A DNA stretch of 64,000 nucleotides from CAZLCC01 sp964570845 (GTDB lineage: Bacteria > Patescibacteriota > Saccharimonadia > Saccharimonadales > Saccharimonadaceae): positions 186,001 through 250,000 of the forward strand of contig CAZMZB010000001.1 in the NCBI GenBank assembly GCA_964570845.1, written 5' to 3'. The notes below the pieces were generated by a model, which was not told the origin of the DNA, searched no databases, and worked only from the letters and a program-made list of their open reading frames with translations. The translations under genes and the position numbers were made by a program. Each line of letters begins with the position of its first letter. Position 1 is the first letter of the stretch. Shown in pieces: positions 30,213-38,926 of the stretch.

Positions 30213-31835
30213 TTAAGAATTCGTAATATTGCGGTGGCGAAACATAATAAAGCCAGTCGCGAGTAATAGAGCTGCAGCAAGACTTATAATAACGAGCGGT
30301 TTAACAATAATCTCTTCAGCTGGTGCAGCGGCAAGGTGTGTCATGATTGATACGTCCATAATCTGTTGGTCAAGCTTAAGAAGCGGACCAAGCCATGCCA
30401 TAAACGCCACAAATCCATAGTAAGTCCAGATCACTAAGTTGGCGGTACGCGGCAGCATACCAAATAGAAATATATAGCCACCAAGAAATGCCAATAATAC
30501 TGGAAAGTAAGAAAATCCTGCTAACATATACTCCCATACATCAACGCTATAATCAGATCCAACGTTAACACAGATTGCCAAAATTACACCAGACAGAACA
30601 AGCATGAATGCCCCGCCGACCAACACAACTACGCCATGCAGAGCAAGCCATTTAAGTCGAGAAAGATGTGTTGCCAATAAGTTTTCCAAATGACCGCTCG
30701 CTTCTTCGCTCCGCAATTTACCTATTCCCTGCACGGCATACGCAAATACCATTAATACCACAATTGAGAGCATAGTTGATAAAAATGCTGGAATTAATTC
30801 GCCAGTACCGCCAATCGATTCAACCAAGTGTTTCGCGGCTTCAGAGTTTTCATAGACATTACTCATAGATGGCATGAGCATACCAATTGTCACTACCATC
30901 ACTAGTACACTAAGCAGCCAACCAATAAATACATTCTTTTGCAGATACCACGCCAAGCCAAGTGGTGTTTTAAGCCAGGTCGCTGCACGAGCGCGACCTC
31001 TACGTGATGGTAAAATACCTGCTCCAACATCACGTCTACTTAAAAGCCAAAAAGCAGCTGGCGCAACACAAACAATAAAGAAAGTTGGAATAACCAGCGG
31101 CCACCATTCAGGAAATGTCAATGACCGAGTTGCCTGCATCCATCCAAATGGGCTCAGCCAACTGAGCCATATCGGCTGGAGTAAGCCATCAGCGTCAGTC
31201 TTGCCCATAAAATCGCCAATGCCTCTGATGATAAAAGTAACTCCGATCAAGCCAGCTACTATACCGTTTGCCGAGCGTGCGCTTTCAACTAGCTGTGCCA
31301 CAAGTGCTGCAATGGCTGCCCAGGAAAAACCAAATAACCCCAATGCTAAGGCATAGAGCCACGCATTGTTTACTCCCCAAGAATCCTCCATAGCATTCAT
31401 ACCAAGTCCAAGTCCAACAACCACAAGAAGATTCATCAAAAATGCAACTATCAACACTGCAATAAGACCTGTGCTGTGGTGCGTCTGCCCAGACAAAATC
31501 AGCTCTTGTGCCCCCATTTCTTCGTTTTGGCGAGTATGGCGAATGATAAGTAGTGTGTTCATAAATGCCACCACTAAACCCCACCACAACAACGTTTCAA
31601 TAGTCATCAGCCCACCAAATGTTGGCGCGTCCATTGGTCCTGTTAAAAACAGGCCTGCTGGATTGCTGCTAAAAGTTTGGAATAATGTGGTGAGACTTTT
31701 TGTGTCACCATAGACATTCTTAAGTAGCGGAATCATCAACAGCAAAGAGACAACGATGCCAATAATCCAAAGGGGTAACTTAATTCGATCACGCCTCAGA
31801 ATGAGCTTAATAAGCGTCCAGGTTCCTGAAAACAT
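30213..31835 (-). CDS. ABC exporter permease, two-halves type
   Basis: A 540-aa membrane protein with about 12 transmembrane helices in two similar halves, each opening with a conserved pattern (LIKLILRRDRIKLPLWIIG and TPLGLAWYLQKNVFIGWLLSV). It resembles the permeases of exporters for polyketide antibiotics (tetronasin-type) and multidrug ABC systems. The start codon directly follows the stop of the ATPase gene. Substrate unknown. Confidence 0.87.
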   Translation of the reverse strand: MFSGTWTLIKLILRRDRIKLPLWIIGIVVSLLLMIPLLKNVYGDTKSLTTLFQTFSSNPAGLFLTGPMDAPTFGGLMTIETLLWWGLVVAFMNTLLIIRHTRQNEEMGAQELILSGQTHHSTGLIAVLIVAFLMNLLVVVGLGLGMNAMEDSWGVNNAWLYALALGLFGFSWAAIAALVAQLVESARSANGIVAGLIGVTFIIRGIGDFMGKTDADGLLQPIWLSWLSPFGWMQATRSLTFPEWWPLVIPTFFIVCVAPAAFWLLSRRDVGAGILPSRRGRARAATWLKTPLGLAWYLQKNVFIGWLLSVLVMVVTIGMLMPSMSNVYENSEAAKHLVESIGGTGELIPAFLSTMLSIVVLMVFAYAVQGIGKLRSEEASGHLENLLATHLSRLKWLALHGVVVLVGGAFMLVLSGVILAICVNVGSDYSVDVWEYMLAGFSYFPVLLAFLGGYIFLFGMLPRTANLVIWTYYGFVAFMAWLGPLLKLDQQIMDVSIMTHLAAAPAEEIIVKPLVIISLAAALLLATGFIMFRHRNITNS

Positions 31836-32552
31836 TTATTTTTCCTCGTATTTACTTAGGAACAGCGATTGAAGATTTTCATGCTCTTTCTTCAACTCAG
31901 CAAGCGTATAGGTTGATACGGTTTTACCTTCACGAATAATTGTCACGCGATCGCACAATGCCTCAGCTTCACTTAAAATATGACTCGAAAGCAATATTGT
32001 TTTGTGTTGTTTTTTGAGCGCATGAATTTCTTCTTGAAATACTTGCTCCATTAAAGGATCAAGCCCGCTGGTCGGCTCATCAAGAATATAAAGCTCTACA
32101 TTACTGCTTAGCGCAGCCACCAAAGCAACTTTTTGGCGATTACCTTTTGAATAGGTGCGGAACTTCCTGGTTGGATCAAGTTCAAAACGCTGCAACAAAT
32201 GAATCCGTCGCGCTTCATCAAGTCCACCCCGAAGTTCACCCAATAAATCAATAATTTCACCGCCTGTCAGATTCGGCCAAAAATTCACATCACCAGGTAC
32301 ATACGCCAAGCGCTTATGCAACTCGACAGCATTTTTCCACGGATCTTGGTCAAACAGCTTTGCCTCACCTTCATTCTTTTTCAGCAGTCCCAAAATAATA
32401 CGTATAGTTGTTGACTTACCTGATCCGTTCGGTCCTAAAAAGCCATGAATTTCACCTTGTTTAACCGTTAGATCCAGTCCATCCAGCGCCTTAAGAGATC
32501 CAAATTTTTTTGTTAAACTCTTTATATTGATAGTAGTATGATTTGTTTTCAT
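31836..32552 (-). CDS. ABC exporter ATP-binding protein
   Basis: A 238-aa ATPase: Walker A FLGPNGSGKSTT, signature YSKGNRQKVALVAAL (a QxxK variant, common in this subfamily), Walker B LYILDEPTSGLDPL, and H-loop LLSSHILSEAE. Start at 32552 (MKTNHTT) with AAGGA upstream; a TTG four codons earlier is less likely. Forms a two-gene exporter with the 540-aa permease downstream. Confidence 0.92.
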   Translation of the reverse strand: MKTNHTTINIKSLTKKFGSLKALDGLDLTVKQGEIHGFLGPNGSGKSTTIRIILGLLKKNEGEAKLFDQDPWKNAVELHKRLAYVPGDVNFWPNLTGGEIIDLLGELRGGLDEARRIHLLQRFELDPTRKFRTYSKGNRQKVALVAALSSNVELYILDEPTSGLDPLMEQVFQEEIHALKKQHKTILLSSHILSEAEALCDRVTIIREGKTVSTYTLAELKKEHENLQSLFLSKYEEK

Positions 32553-32713
32553 TACTTTAGACAATTCCTTATATAAAAATGCACTCTTTTTATTGTTGCA
32601 TACTTACATTGAGTTATAAAGTTTGCTTATTTTAGCGTTAGTAATATAGTAACAAAACAATAAATTTTACAATATTAATTCTTTATTGTCAGTACTATAA
32701 TATAAACTTAATT

Positions 32714-33712
32714 ATGTCTGAGTTATCACCAACACTTTTACCAAATCCTGAACTTGCAAAGAAAGAGGATCCTATAAAAAATGCATTACTTTTACGGATA
32801 GCAAAAATCCAAAACAATGAATGTGCAAATGGCCATCACCCAGAACCATGGCTAGAAAAAGTTTTGTCTGGGAAAGAAGCGGCTGATGACAGTTTTAATG
32901 AGAGGTATTTAGAAGAATATCGCTGGGTTGCCGCCTTGATTGCTGATGCCTGTGGGGGAAAAGAGAGACCCGAAACTCTTATGTGCGCAGCAGAGGATGC
33001 GTTATTTGACGCAGCCCTTGATTATAGCAAGATAACCCAAGGAAAGCGCCCAGCAAACTTTGTGGAATATGCCAGTCAGCACATTCGAGATTATCTAGCA
33101 GAAGTTTTTGAGATATCCGATCTCCAAAATCCATATGATGATCAAGCTGTCAGGGAAGCTTTGACACCGCTTGTTATAGAACCATCTATCGACCCCCCCC
33201 GTGGGGGGTCAGAGGCTGCACAGACAAAAAGCGATGCGGCGAAAACAGAAGAAAGTATAGACCCGGAATCTATCGAAAATACGATCCCTTTAGCTGCTAT
33301 GCCGGGCAATCGACAACCAGAAGATATGCCAGTTGGTACCCGCGTGTTCTATCAAGTTATCATTAATAGCAGTGGAGGAACTGCCATCACGACAGGAAAA
33401 GTTGAGTCAGTAAAACGCTATGAACATCGCAGTAAAGATAAAGAATATGTTCCTCACCCTAGAGAGAATCCAAGTCCCGGCTTTGTACGTATTACCCTAA
33501 AGCAACCAAATCTTCGGTACCCACATGCGGTTATAGCCGATGTTAACAATTGCCTTATAGTTCCAAGTGTCTATGCTCACTTATTAGTAAGTGATCGCAT
33601 TTTGGCTAAACAGTGGTTTAGCGAAGGGTATCCACAGTCTCCTCCTCGACATGATTCAAAAGAAGATTTTTTAAATGACCTTCGACAGTATATAGCAACA
33701 CACGGGTTATAA
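32714..33712 (+). CDS. Protein with a sigma-70 region-2-like segment
   Basis: A 332-aa soluble protein. Residues 65-135 (RWVAALIADACGG, LMCAAEDALFDAALDYSK, RPANFVEYASQHIRDYLAE) follow the sigma-70 region 2 layout, in which an acidic helix, a variable loop and F-x-x-YA-x-x-x-IR occur in order. A low-complexity linker at 155-195 holds a poly-C/poly-G hairpin. The C-terminal 130 residues (VGTRVFYQVIINSSGGTAITTGKVESVKRYEH...) look like a beta barrel and are unrecognised. No region 4 is visible, so this is probably not a classical sigma factor. TATAAT lies 12 nt upstream. Confidence 0.65.
   Translation: MSELSPTLLPNPELAKKEDPIKNALLLRIAKIQNNECANGHHPEPWLEKVLSGKEAADDSFNERYLEEYRWVAALIADACGGKERPETLMCAAEDALFDAALDYSKITQGKRPANFVEYASQHIRDYLAEVFEISDLQNPYDDQAVREALTPLVIEPSIDPPRGGSEAAQTKSDAAKTEESIDPESIENTIPLAAMPGNRQPEDMPVGTRVFYQVIINSSGGTAITTGKVESVKRYEHRSKDKEYVPHPRENPSPGFVRITLKQPNLRYPHAVIADVNNCLIVPSVYAHLLVSDRILAKQWFSEGYPQSPPRHDSKEDFLNDLRQYIATHGL
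33191..33210. repeat. Poly-C/poly-G hairpin in coding sequence
   Basis: Eight C residues (33193-33200), GT, then six G residues (33203-33208), flanked by GA and TC, form a very stable hairpin that encodes DPPRGGS in the linker of the 332-aa protein. Homopolymers of this length can slip during replication. Confidence 0.8.
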
Positions 33713-33804
33713 CTTTTCTCCTATATTCATTACTATTACTTATTGTTACAATATATTCGTTAGAGAAGAATTGAATTATTATTTTAAAAACCCAAGGACT
33801 CATT

Positions 33805-34020
33805 ATGGATATTAATAACCTTACCGCCGCTCAAACTACACTTATAATATTAATAACAATTTGGGCTTTGTTCTGGAAAGGCTTAGCCCTTTGGTACTCA
33901 GCACGTAAAAAGCAAAGTATATGGTTTATTATTTTTCTTTTAATTAATACTGTAGGAATTTTAGAAATCTTTTATCTTTTTGTGATAGCAAAAGTGAAGA
34001 CTAATAAACTTTTTGGCTAG
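33805..34020 (+). CDS. DUF5652 small membrane protein
   Basis: A 71-aa protein with two transmembrane helices (TLIILITIWALFWKGLALWY and IWFIIFLLINTVGILEIFYLF) separated by SARKKQS, with the DUF5652 pattern WK.lALWyaar...W FI.ll..NT.GILeiiYLf. This family is widespread in Patescibacteria. An AAGGA site lies 7 bases before the ATG. Confidence 0.88.
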   Translation: MDINNLTAAQTTLIILITIWALFWKGLALWYSARKKQSIWFIIFLLINTVGILEIFYLFVIAKVKTNKLFG

Positions 34021-34022
34021 AC

Positions 34023-34427
34023 TTAGCAATAATCTCCTGCTTGATATGCTTTATTTATGATGGCTTCAAGTTTTTCAATATCGACATCGACAAGCTGCTT
34101 AATATAAATACAGCCTTTACCAATCTCATATTTGCCCATAGCATCAAGCTCAGGCACATATTTATTCGCATCACCAGTAATATATAAAGATATTTTTCCT
34201 TTGCGTGGACTGAAACCAATTTTCATCCAATCGCCCTCACGACCTGACGCATATTTATAATGCCTTTTGCCGAATCCGATAATACTTGAACCCCACATGA
34301 CAGGCGGTTCTCCAGAAATTTTATGCATCATCTTGATTAGCACTTCACTGTCACGATGCTGTGTTTCATCTGACAGCGTCGCTAAGAAGTCGGCTACATC
34401 ATTATCGGTTGGAATAGTTTTATTCAT
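34023..34427 (-). CDS. DUF1801 domain protein
   Basis: A 134-aa protein of the DUF1801 (YdhG-like) fold: VADFLATLSDETQHRDSEVLIKMMHKISGEPPVMWG, given here as its ends VADFLATL and PPVMWGSSIIGFG, then YKYASGREGDWMKIGFSPRK and CIYIKQLVDVDIEKLEAII. Function unknown. ATG at 34427 follows AAGGAGG; the ORF extension upstream overlaps the Nudix gene. Start and stop of neighbours overlap by 4 bp. Confidence 0.88.
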   Translation of the reverse strand: MNKTIPTDNDVADFLATLSDETQHRDSEVLIKMMHKISGEPPVMWGSSIIGFGKRHYKYASGREGDWMKIGFSPRKGKISLYITGDANKYVPELDAMGKYEIGKGCIYIKQLVDVDIEKLEAIINKAYQAGDYC

Positions 34428-34921
34428 ATGACTTTCCTCCTTAATTTTATCGCAGTTTGAAACGTTTTTAAAAATCCCCACATGAGTTCCATGTTTGGCA
34501 CGTCTTTGATTAAAAACCACTCGGCTGATTTATTTTCCCAATTAGTTGTTGGCTTAAATATATTCGTGAACTCTACTAACACAGCATAAACGTGCCATTC
34601 ACGATTTATTTTGTTGTCAATTTGGATAAATGGCTCACTTATACTTATATACTCAAGTTTATCAAGCGGCGCATTGAGTTCTTCTATAAGCTCTTGTCTT
34701 GCAATCTCCTCAAGTGTTTTTGTTGTATCATCAATAAACCCAGACACACCATTTAGGGTATTTGGATAAGCAACGACGTCTGCGCCACGCTGTGTCAGCA
34801 ATACTTTATTGCCCGACACAACCACACAGTTTAAAACATAGCAAACTCGCTCATTAGTATAGTCGATCCTACCGTCAGTAAATTTTGGATAGTTCTTTAT
34901 GGCCTGAGCAATTTCTTGCAT
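34424..34921 (-). CDS. Nudix hydrolase with altered Nudix box
   Basis: A 165-aa Nudix-fold protein (VLNCVVVSGNKVLLTQRG, then GFIDDTTKTLEEIARQELIEEL). The box retains the E-L-I-E-E metal-binding core but carries Thr at the position of the first Glu and Gln for the Arg before it, so activity may be weak or altered. Substrate unknown. It overlaps the DUF1801 gene by 4 bp. Confidence 0.8.
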   Translation of the reverse strand: MQEIAQAIKNYPKFTDGRIDYTNERVCYVLNCVVVSGNKVLLTQRGADVVAYPNTLNGVSGFIDDTTKTLEEIARQELIEELNAPLDKLEYISISEPFIQIDNKINREWHVYAVLVEFTNIFKPTTNWENKSAEWFLIKDVPNMELMWGFLKTFQTAIKLRRKVI

Positions 34922-34926
34922 GAGAC

Positions 34927-35388
34927 TTAATACTCTGCAATCACAATCTTATGCTGCTTCATTAGAGTTTTAAAGGCATCGGGTTTTTTCATCAACTCAT
35001 CCATATTTTCTGGTACAATTTGCCAGCTTAAGCCATATTTATCTTTGCACCAGCCGCATTGTTCACTTTCTGGAACTGCCGAAAGTTTTTCCCAATAATA
35101 ATTAATCTCAGCTTGGTCTTTACAGGGAACCATAAACGACACAGCTTCATTAAATTTAAACTCTGGTCCAGCATTGATAGCCGTAAAGTGCATACCCATA
35201 ATTTCAAAATCTACCGTCAGCACTTTTCCAGCCATATTGAGCTGAAAATCAGCCAAGCCTTCTTTAGCACTATTTGGATAATACTCTGTGCCAATAATTT
35301 TTCCATCTGGAAATACTGAGATATAAAAATCTACCGCCTCCTTAGCGTTACCGTCAAACCATAGATTCGGGATTATTTTTTGTGACAT
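34927..35388 (-). CDS. VOC/PhnB-like (glyoxalase fold) protein
   Basis: A 153-aa protein of the PhnB/3-dmu-9_3-mt family: IIPNLWFDGNAKEAVDFYISVFPDGK (ends IIPNLWFDGNA and YISVFPDGK), LTVDFEIMGMHFTAINAGPEFKFNEAVSF, CKDQAEINYYWEKLS and GWCKDKYGLSWQIVPE. The fold is clear, the substrate is not. It is in the same-strand chain of small genes from 36212 to 34023. Confidence 0.9.
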   Translation of the reverse strand: MSQKIIPNLWFDGNAKEAVDFYISVFPDGKIIGTEYYPNSAKEGLADFQLNMAGKVLTVDFEIMGMHFTAINAGPEFKFNEAVSFMVPCKDQAEINYYWEKLSAVPESEQCGWCKDKYGLSWQIVPENMDELMKKPDAFKTLMKQHKIVIAEY

Positions 35389-35389
35389 A

Positions 35390-35908
35390 TTACTTCTCCT
35401 TATTTATTAATTGAATTGCATTGAGACACATAGTCTCAAGATTATCGGTGATTGGCACATCAGGGCAGTCCTGTGAAAAACGACGGCGAATATAACGAGC
35501 GTTACCAAATCCTTCTTCTATCCCTAAAGATAACTTAGTACCATCATATTCATGACGCATTTTCCATTCAGCTAACTCAAATCGCGTTGTTTGTGCATAG
35601 GCACGACCAGGAGTTTCAACAGTTTGCTTTGCCAGCCAAAAACCAATCACACCAATGCGACCAGCTATACGAAGAAAATGCGTTTCCCAGTCAACCTGTT
35701 TTTCATAGACAAATGTTCCTTCAGGATAATCTTTACGAGGTGAGGCAACAACAATTGAAGCATCGTGATTGTGTATAATTTCAGCAGCTTCCGATTGCCA
35801 ATCTGGAGCACCTTGAATTGGTCCAGCTAAAAAGATGACAGGTTTCTCTATATCTATAATCTCTGGTGGCTGAAGAAGTAATTTATTTTTTGCGTCAATC
35901 TTTTGCAT
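35390..35908 (-). CDS. Nucleoside 2-deoxyribosyltransferase-like protein
   Basis: A 172-aa protein with IFLAGPIQGAPDWQSEAAEII at the N-terminus and VDWETHFL and RFELAEWK further on, the pattern of the Nuc_deoxyrib_tr family, where the GPI loop and the catalytic Glu (here perhaps in FELAE) bind the nucleoside. It could transfer deoxyribose between bases or simply hydrolyse a nucleoside bond. It lies one base after the PhnB-like gene's start region and overlaps the DUF1905 gene. Confidence 0.8.
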   Translation of the reverse strand: MQKIDAKNKLLLQPPEIIDIEKPVIFLAGPIQGAPDWQSEAAEIIHNHDASIVVASPRKDYPEGTFVYEKQVDWETHFLRIAGRIGVIGFWLAKQTVETPGRAYAQTTRFELAEWKMRHEYDGTKLSLGIEEGFGNARYIRRRFSQDCPDVPITDNLETMCLNAIQLINKEK

Positions 35909-36212
35909 GTTTTTTCTCCTTTAGCCGTTCAAGATCTGGAGCTATCGATACTTTCACGCTATCGCCTTCAGTCAACGATTCCGCCGCGCGTACTGCAGCC
36001 TTCACCGCTACAAACCATTGCTGATTGCCCATGCTCATACTCGTGCTTGACCACGTAGTTTTGCCAATCGTTACTAGCACCGATGTATTACCCTTTTTCC
36101 CACTCATTTTAACCAACTGAAGTCGCACATCATTTGGAATTCGCACAAAGTGCCAGCCACCTTCACCTGGTGATTTTTCTACAGTCGCAGTATAGGCAAT
36201 CGGTTTTGTCAT
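35895..36212 (-). CDS. DUF1905 domain protein
   Basis: A 105-aa protein: AYTATVEKSPGEGGWHFVRIPNDV, GNTSVLVTIGKTTWSSTSMSM and GDSVKVSIAPD match the DUF1905 beta-barrel. In many bacteria this domain is fused to YdeI-type sequence; here the YdeI-like part is a separate gene at 39253. It overlaps both neighbours by a few bases, indicating an operon. Confidence 0.85.
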   Translation of the reverse strand: MTKPIAYTATVEKSPGEGGWHFVRIPNDVRLQLVKMSGKKGNTSVLVTIGKTTWSSTSMSMGNQQWFVAVKAAVRAAESLTEGDSVKVSIAPDLERLKEKKHAKD

Positions 36213-36550
36213 GATAGCTGTTCTTTTCGATACGCAATAACTCGCCTAATTAAATCAATCGGCAGTGGTTCGTCATTTGGAAACTGTACTGAACCTTTAC
36301 CTTGTTTATATTTTGCAAAATCTTCTTTAAATATTTCATGAGTATTCGGTATTGCATAAAATCCAACATGATTTTTGTATCCACCAAAATAGACAAGTGG
36401 TTTTTTGTTGAGCTTATAGCCAACCAGCCCATACATAATTCCTTCTTGAGCATCTGGAACTTCAGCCTTCACCAGCTCACGCATTTTAAGAAGTCGAGTT
36501 TTCACCTCGCCCTCGAACTGTCCGATATAGTCGTCAGCTGTATCTGCCAT
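36209..36550 (-). CDS. DUF1801 domain protein (second copy)
   Basis: A 113-aa DUF1801 protein: DDYIGQFEGEVKTRLLKMRELVKAEVPDAQEGIMYG (ends DDYIGQF and EGIMYGLVGYKL), KKPLVYFGGYKNHVGFYAIP and SVQFPNDEPLPIDLIRRVIAYR. The family resembles frataxin-like folds; function unknown. TATAAT (36557-36562) is 6 nt before the ATG, so it begins a leaderless operon. Confidence 0.9.
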   Translation of the reverse strand: MADTADDYIGQFEGEVKTRLLKMRELVKAEVPDAQEGIMYGLVGYKLNKKPLVYFGGYKNHVGFYAIPNTHEIFKEDFAKYKQGKGSVQFPNDEPLPIDLIRRVIAYRKEQLS

Positions 36551-36565
36551 ATCTTGATTATACCT

Positions 36566-36625
36566 CTAGTTTGCAAGTAATGCATCGAGGTTATCGAGCT
36601 GGCTACTCCAGATATTCATTAGCAT
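36566..36625 (-). pseudogene. Possible remnant of a gene C-terminus
   Basis: A 19-codon reading frame MLMNIWSSQLDNLDALLAN with a stop just upstream. The IW..QLD.L..LL pattern resembles the tail of small ArsR or SRPBCC-type proteins that often accompany DUF1801 genes. The match is short and could be chance. Confidence 0.25.
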
Positions 36626-36647
36626 TTTAAGTATTTCTAGAGTCGGG

Positions 36648-37070
36648 CTATACGCCAAGAAGTCCGATAACAAGCGCCATTGCAAGTAGTGTTGCTAGTT
36701 CATGCGTGGCATTCATAGCCGTTAGCTTGCTGGGTCGCCCCTCAAACACATCGTGTGTAAGAAGTCGCAACCCTGTAAAGCCAAGCCACGCCCAAAATGC
36801 TGTGATGAGTGCTGTTGAAAGGAAATTATAGTCTGGCTTATAGAATTCATATGCTAAGTAAGTGAAATGTGCCAACACAAAAGCCATGACAGCACTTGTT
36901 AGGATAGACACTATAATCGGCTTCCACCCTGCTTTTTCCATGTCTTTTTTATCTAACTTCGCCAGTTTCATCCATGCATTGCCAAATACTTTTGGTGTAT
37001 ACCACACAGAACCAATTACCATGCTCGCCACTGTCGCAAGCACTACTGCTAACCAATTAATTTCTACCAT
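36648..37070 (-). CDS. DUF1761 membrane protein
   Basis: A 140-aa protein with four transmembrane helices and the DUF1761 pattern: INWLAVVLATVASMVIGSVWYTPKVFGNAWM, shown here by its parts INWLAVVLA and GSVWYTPKVFG, then KDMEKAGWKPI and the last helices with FWAWLGFTG and GRPSKLTAMNA. Function unknown. Start at 37070 is set by AAGGAGTG; the GTG three codons upstream overlaps that site. Confidence 0.9.
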   Translation of the reverse strand: MVEINWLAVVLATVASMVIGSVWYTPKVFGNAWMKLAKLDKKDMEKAGWKPIIVSILTSAVMAFVLAHFTYLAYEFYKPDYNFLSTALITAFWAWLGFTGLRLLTHDVFEGRPSKLTAMNATHELATLLAMALVIGLLGV

Positions 37071-37098
37071 ATTAATCACTCCTTAACTTATTATTATA

Positions 37099-37629
37099 TC
37101 ACTTCTCCTTAAAGTGATTTTCTGCTTTTTTGCTGTGCCAATGTGACGGCACTTTAGCTTTAAAATATGACCGCCTGTGTATGCTATCAAGCTCGTTAAT
37201 CACTATCCAGGTGGTTGAGACAACCAATGTTACTAAGAATACAGAGGCAACACCGGCATTAAAATCTGCGTATTGATACATCAGTGCCAAAAAGAGCAGA
37301 ATTAAAGAAGGGATGGCAACAAGTATGCGCATTAAAATTGGCAATTGTTGATCGCGATGCTCAAGATAGGTGCTAAGGTCTTTTCGCACGACGCTTCGCT
37401 TCACCTCTTTATATTTATCAAATACTGAGTTAACAGCGAGGCTTGCAAAGATAACATACACAAACCCAACGAGCGGAATAATCATATAGAGAAATGGCGT
37501 CTCTGCTTCCGCACTGAAATAAAACCCGTTGTCGTGCAAAAGAAAAATCCACCCTAATGCCATCACCCCGCTAACAAGTAAAGGATAAACAACCACACTA
37601 ATATATCTGAAGACTTTGTTTTCAAACAT
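37099..37629 (-). CDS. Membrane protein of unknown function, bestrophin/DUF4239-like layout
   Basis: A 176-aa protein with two pairs of transmembrane helices (YISVVVYPLLVSGVMALGWIF, MIIPLVGFVYVIFASLAV, LMRILVAIPSLILLFLALMY, VASVFLVTLVVSTTWIVIN) separated by a charged cytoplasmic loop. The arrangement recalls DUF4239/bestrophin-like proteins, but no decisive motif is seen. C-terminus is basic (HWHSKKAENHFKEK). Confidence 0.7.
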   Translation of the reverse strand: MFENKVFRYISVVVYPLLVSGVMALGWIFLLHDNGFYFSAEAETPFLYMIIPLVGFVYVIFASLAVNSVFDKYKEVKRSVVRKDLSTYLEHRDQQLPILMRILVAIPSLILLFLALMYQYADFNAGVASVFLVTLVVSTTWIVINELDSIHRRSYFKAKVPSHWHSKKAENHFKEK

Positions 37630-37655
37630 AATTACTAGATATCATAGCAGAAAAG

Positions 37656-37739
37656 CTATGGCTTTGCTTCTGTTCGTACCACAACTCGCTCACCATCATC
37701 TACAGCTGGCTGGTCAAAGATTCGTTTTATTCGTAACAT
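37656..37739 (-). pseudogene. Truncated DUF488 gene fragment
   Basis: A 27-codon ORF MLRIKRIFDQPAVDDGERVV then VRTEAKP and a stop. It matches the first 20 residues of DUF488 proteins (IKRIYDPP..DDGYRVLVDRLWPRG), whose body of about 100 residues is missing. A decayed or deleted gene is the best reading. Confidence 0.55.
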
Positions 37740-37793
37740 GCTTTGATTATATCCTAAGCATAAAAACCAAAGGTATTCTCATATGCTAACTCT

Positions 37794-38912
37794 TTACTGA
37801 TCAAGTAGTAATCCAGGTGAGTCTGAAACTTGAGCCATGAGATCCATCGCGTGATAGCTGTCAGTTAGACTACCAGTATATCCGTGAACATTGTCATAAA
37901 AAGCATGGATACCAAAAACTGCCGTTCCACCGCCAGGAATTTCTTCAGTATGCATCCGGCTTAGATTAAGAACCACTGAAGCTAATTTTCCAACAACACC
38001 TTTCGTGTCAACAACGCTGTCATCAATATCATAAACACTGTCGCTTTCTTTAAGCGCACCCCTGATTCGCCGAGCAACATTTGCCTCATTGCCGCCATGA
38101 TGCGGTTTGAGTAATAGAGTAATATCAGCCAAGCTGCCAGCAGCAACATTCGTGCGAGTCGTTTTGAGATCAAAAACAAATGGATGTTCTCTGCCTTTGA
38201 TTCCTAATATCTTCGGTACTTCTTTAGTAGCACCACTGGAAGAAAGTTTGATGTTATTGTCTATATCAGCAGGATGGTTGGATTTAGTTTTAGCATGGGT
38301 TACGTTCACAAATGCTCCGGCTACACCAATTTCTTGACGAGCAATTACTGGCCCCAAGAAAGATGAAACGGCTGTAGTGGTGCATGATGAAGCCGAAAGC
38401 AACTGTTCCCTCCAGCCATCTATCAGCTGTTGTCTATAATCATTGACGCCATACACTGCTGCTGGGATTTTTTCATCAGCATGAATCGGACTACTGACAA
38501 TTACAAAATCTGCGCCTTCGTCCAACATAGCTTCAAGCTTTTCTCGTTTTTTGTTTTGGCCAGTCGCATCGATTACCGGATGGCTTTCTGAAAGCAGCTC
38601 GCTTTGAGAATCAGCACCAACAACTGGAATCTCGTGGTCACCAACGCGCAAAGTATCTTTTGTCAGCTCAACACCATCCAAGACGACTTCTTCGCCTTCT
38701 GGCGCAAAGTTTCTTGCAATCTGCTCAGCAGTTTTACACCGTGATTCTTCACTCTCCAGACGATGCTCTGTCAAAACAATACCAGCCGGCACAACACCTC
38801 TTAATTGAATAAGCTGCTGTAGGGCAGTTCGACCAATATCACCCGCTGCGCCAAGGATGACCGGACCTCTTACGTCAATATTAGCAGGGGATTTAAAAGC
38901 TCGTTCTCTCAT
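37794..38912 (-). CDS. Divergent glyceraldehyde-3-phosphate dehydrogenase-like protein
   Basis: A 372-aa protein. N-terminal Rossmann motif VILGAAGDIGRTALQQL replaces the canonical GFGRIGR. The catalytic region LLSASSCTTTAVSSFLGPV keeps the Ser-Cys-Thr-Thr core, followed by VNVTHAKTKSNHPADID and SSSGATKEVPKILGIKG, equivalent to the THSYTxDQ and STGAAKAV segments. The C-terminus FGIHAFYDNVHGYTGSLTDSYH mirrors the VxWYDNExGYS motif. The enzyme is likely a phosphorylating or non-phosphorylating aldehyde dehydrogenase of the GAPDH class, but cofactor and substrate may differ from GapA. Confidence 0.75.
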   Translation of the reverse strand: MRERAFKSPANIDVRGPVILGAAGDIGRTALQQLIQLRGVVPAGIVLTEHRLESEESRCKTAEQIARNFAPEGEEVVLDGVELTKDTLRVGDHEIPVVGADSQSELLSESHPVIDATGQNKKREKLEAMLDEGADFVIVSSPIHADEKIPAAVYGVNDYRQQLIDGWREQLLSASSCTTTAVSSFLGPVIARQEIGVAGAFVNVTHAKTKSNHPADIDNNIKLSSSGATKEVPKILGIKGREHPFVFDLKTTRTNVAAGSLADITLLLKPHHGGNEANVARRIRGALKESDSVYDIDDSVVDTKGVVGKLASVVLNLSRMHTEEIPGGGTAVFGIHAFYDNVHGYTGSLTDSYHAMDLMAQVSDSPGLLLDQ

Positions 38913-38926
38913 ACACCTTCCAAAAC

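Noticed and set aside
32714..33712. A functional sigma factor
   Set aside because: Only a region-2-like segment is visible; regions 3 and 4 are lacking.
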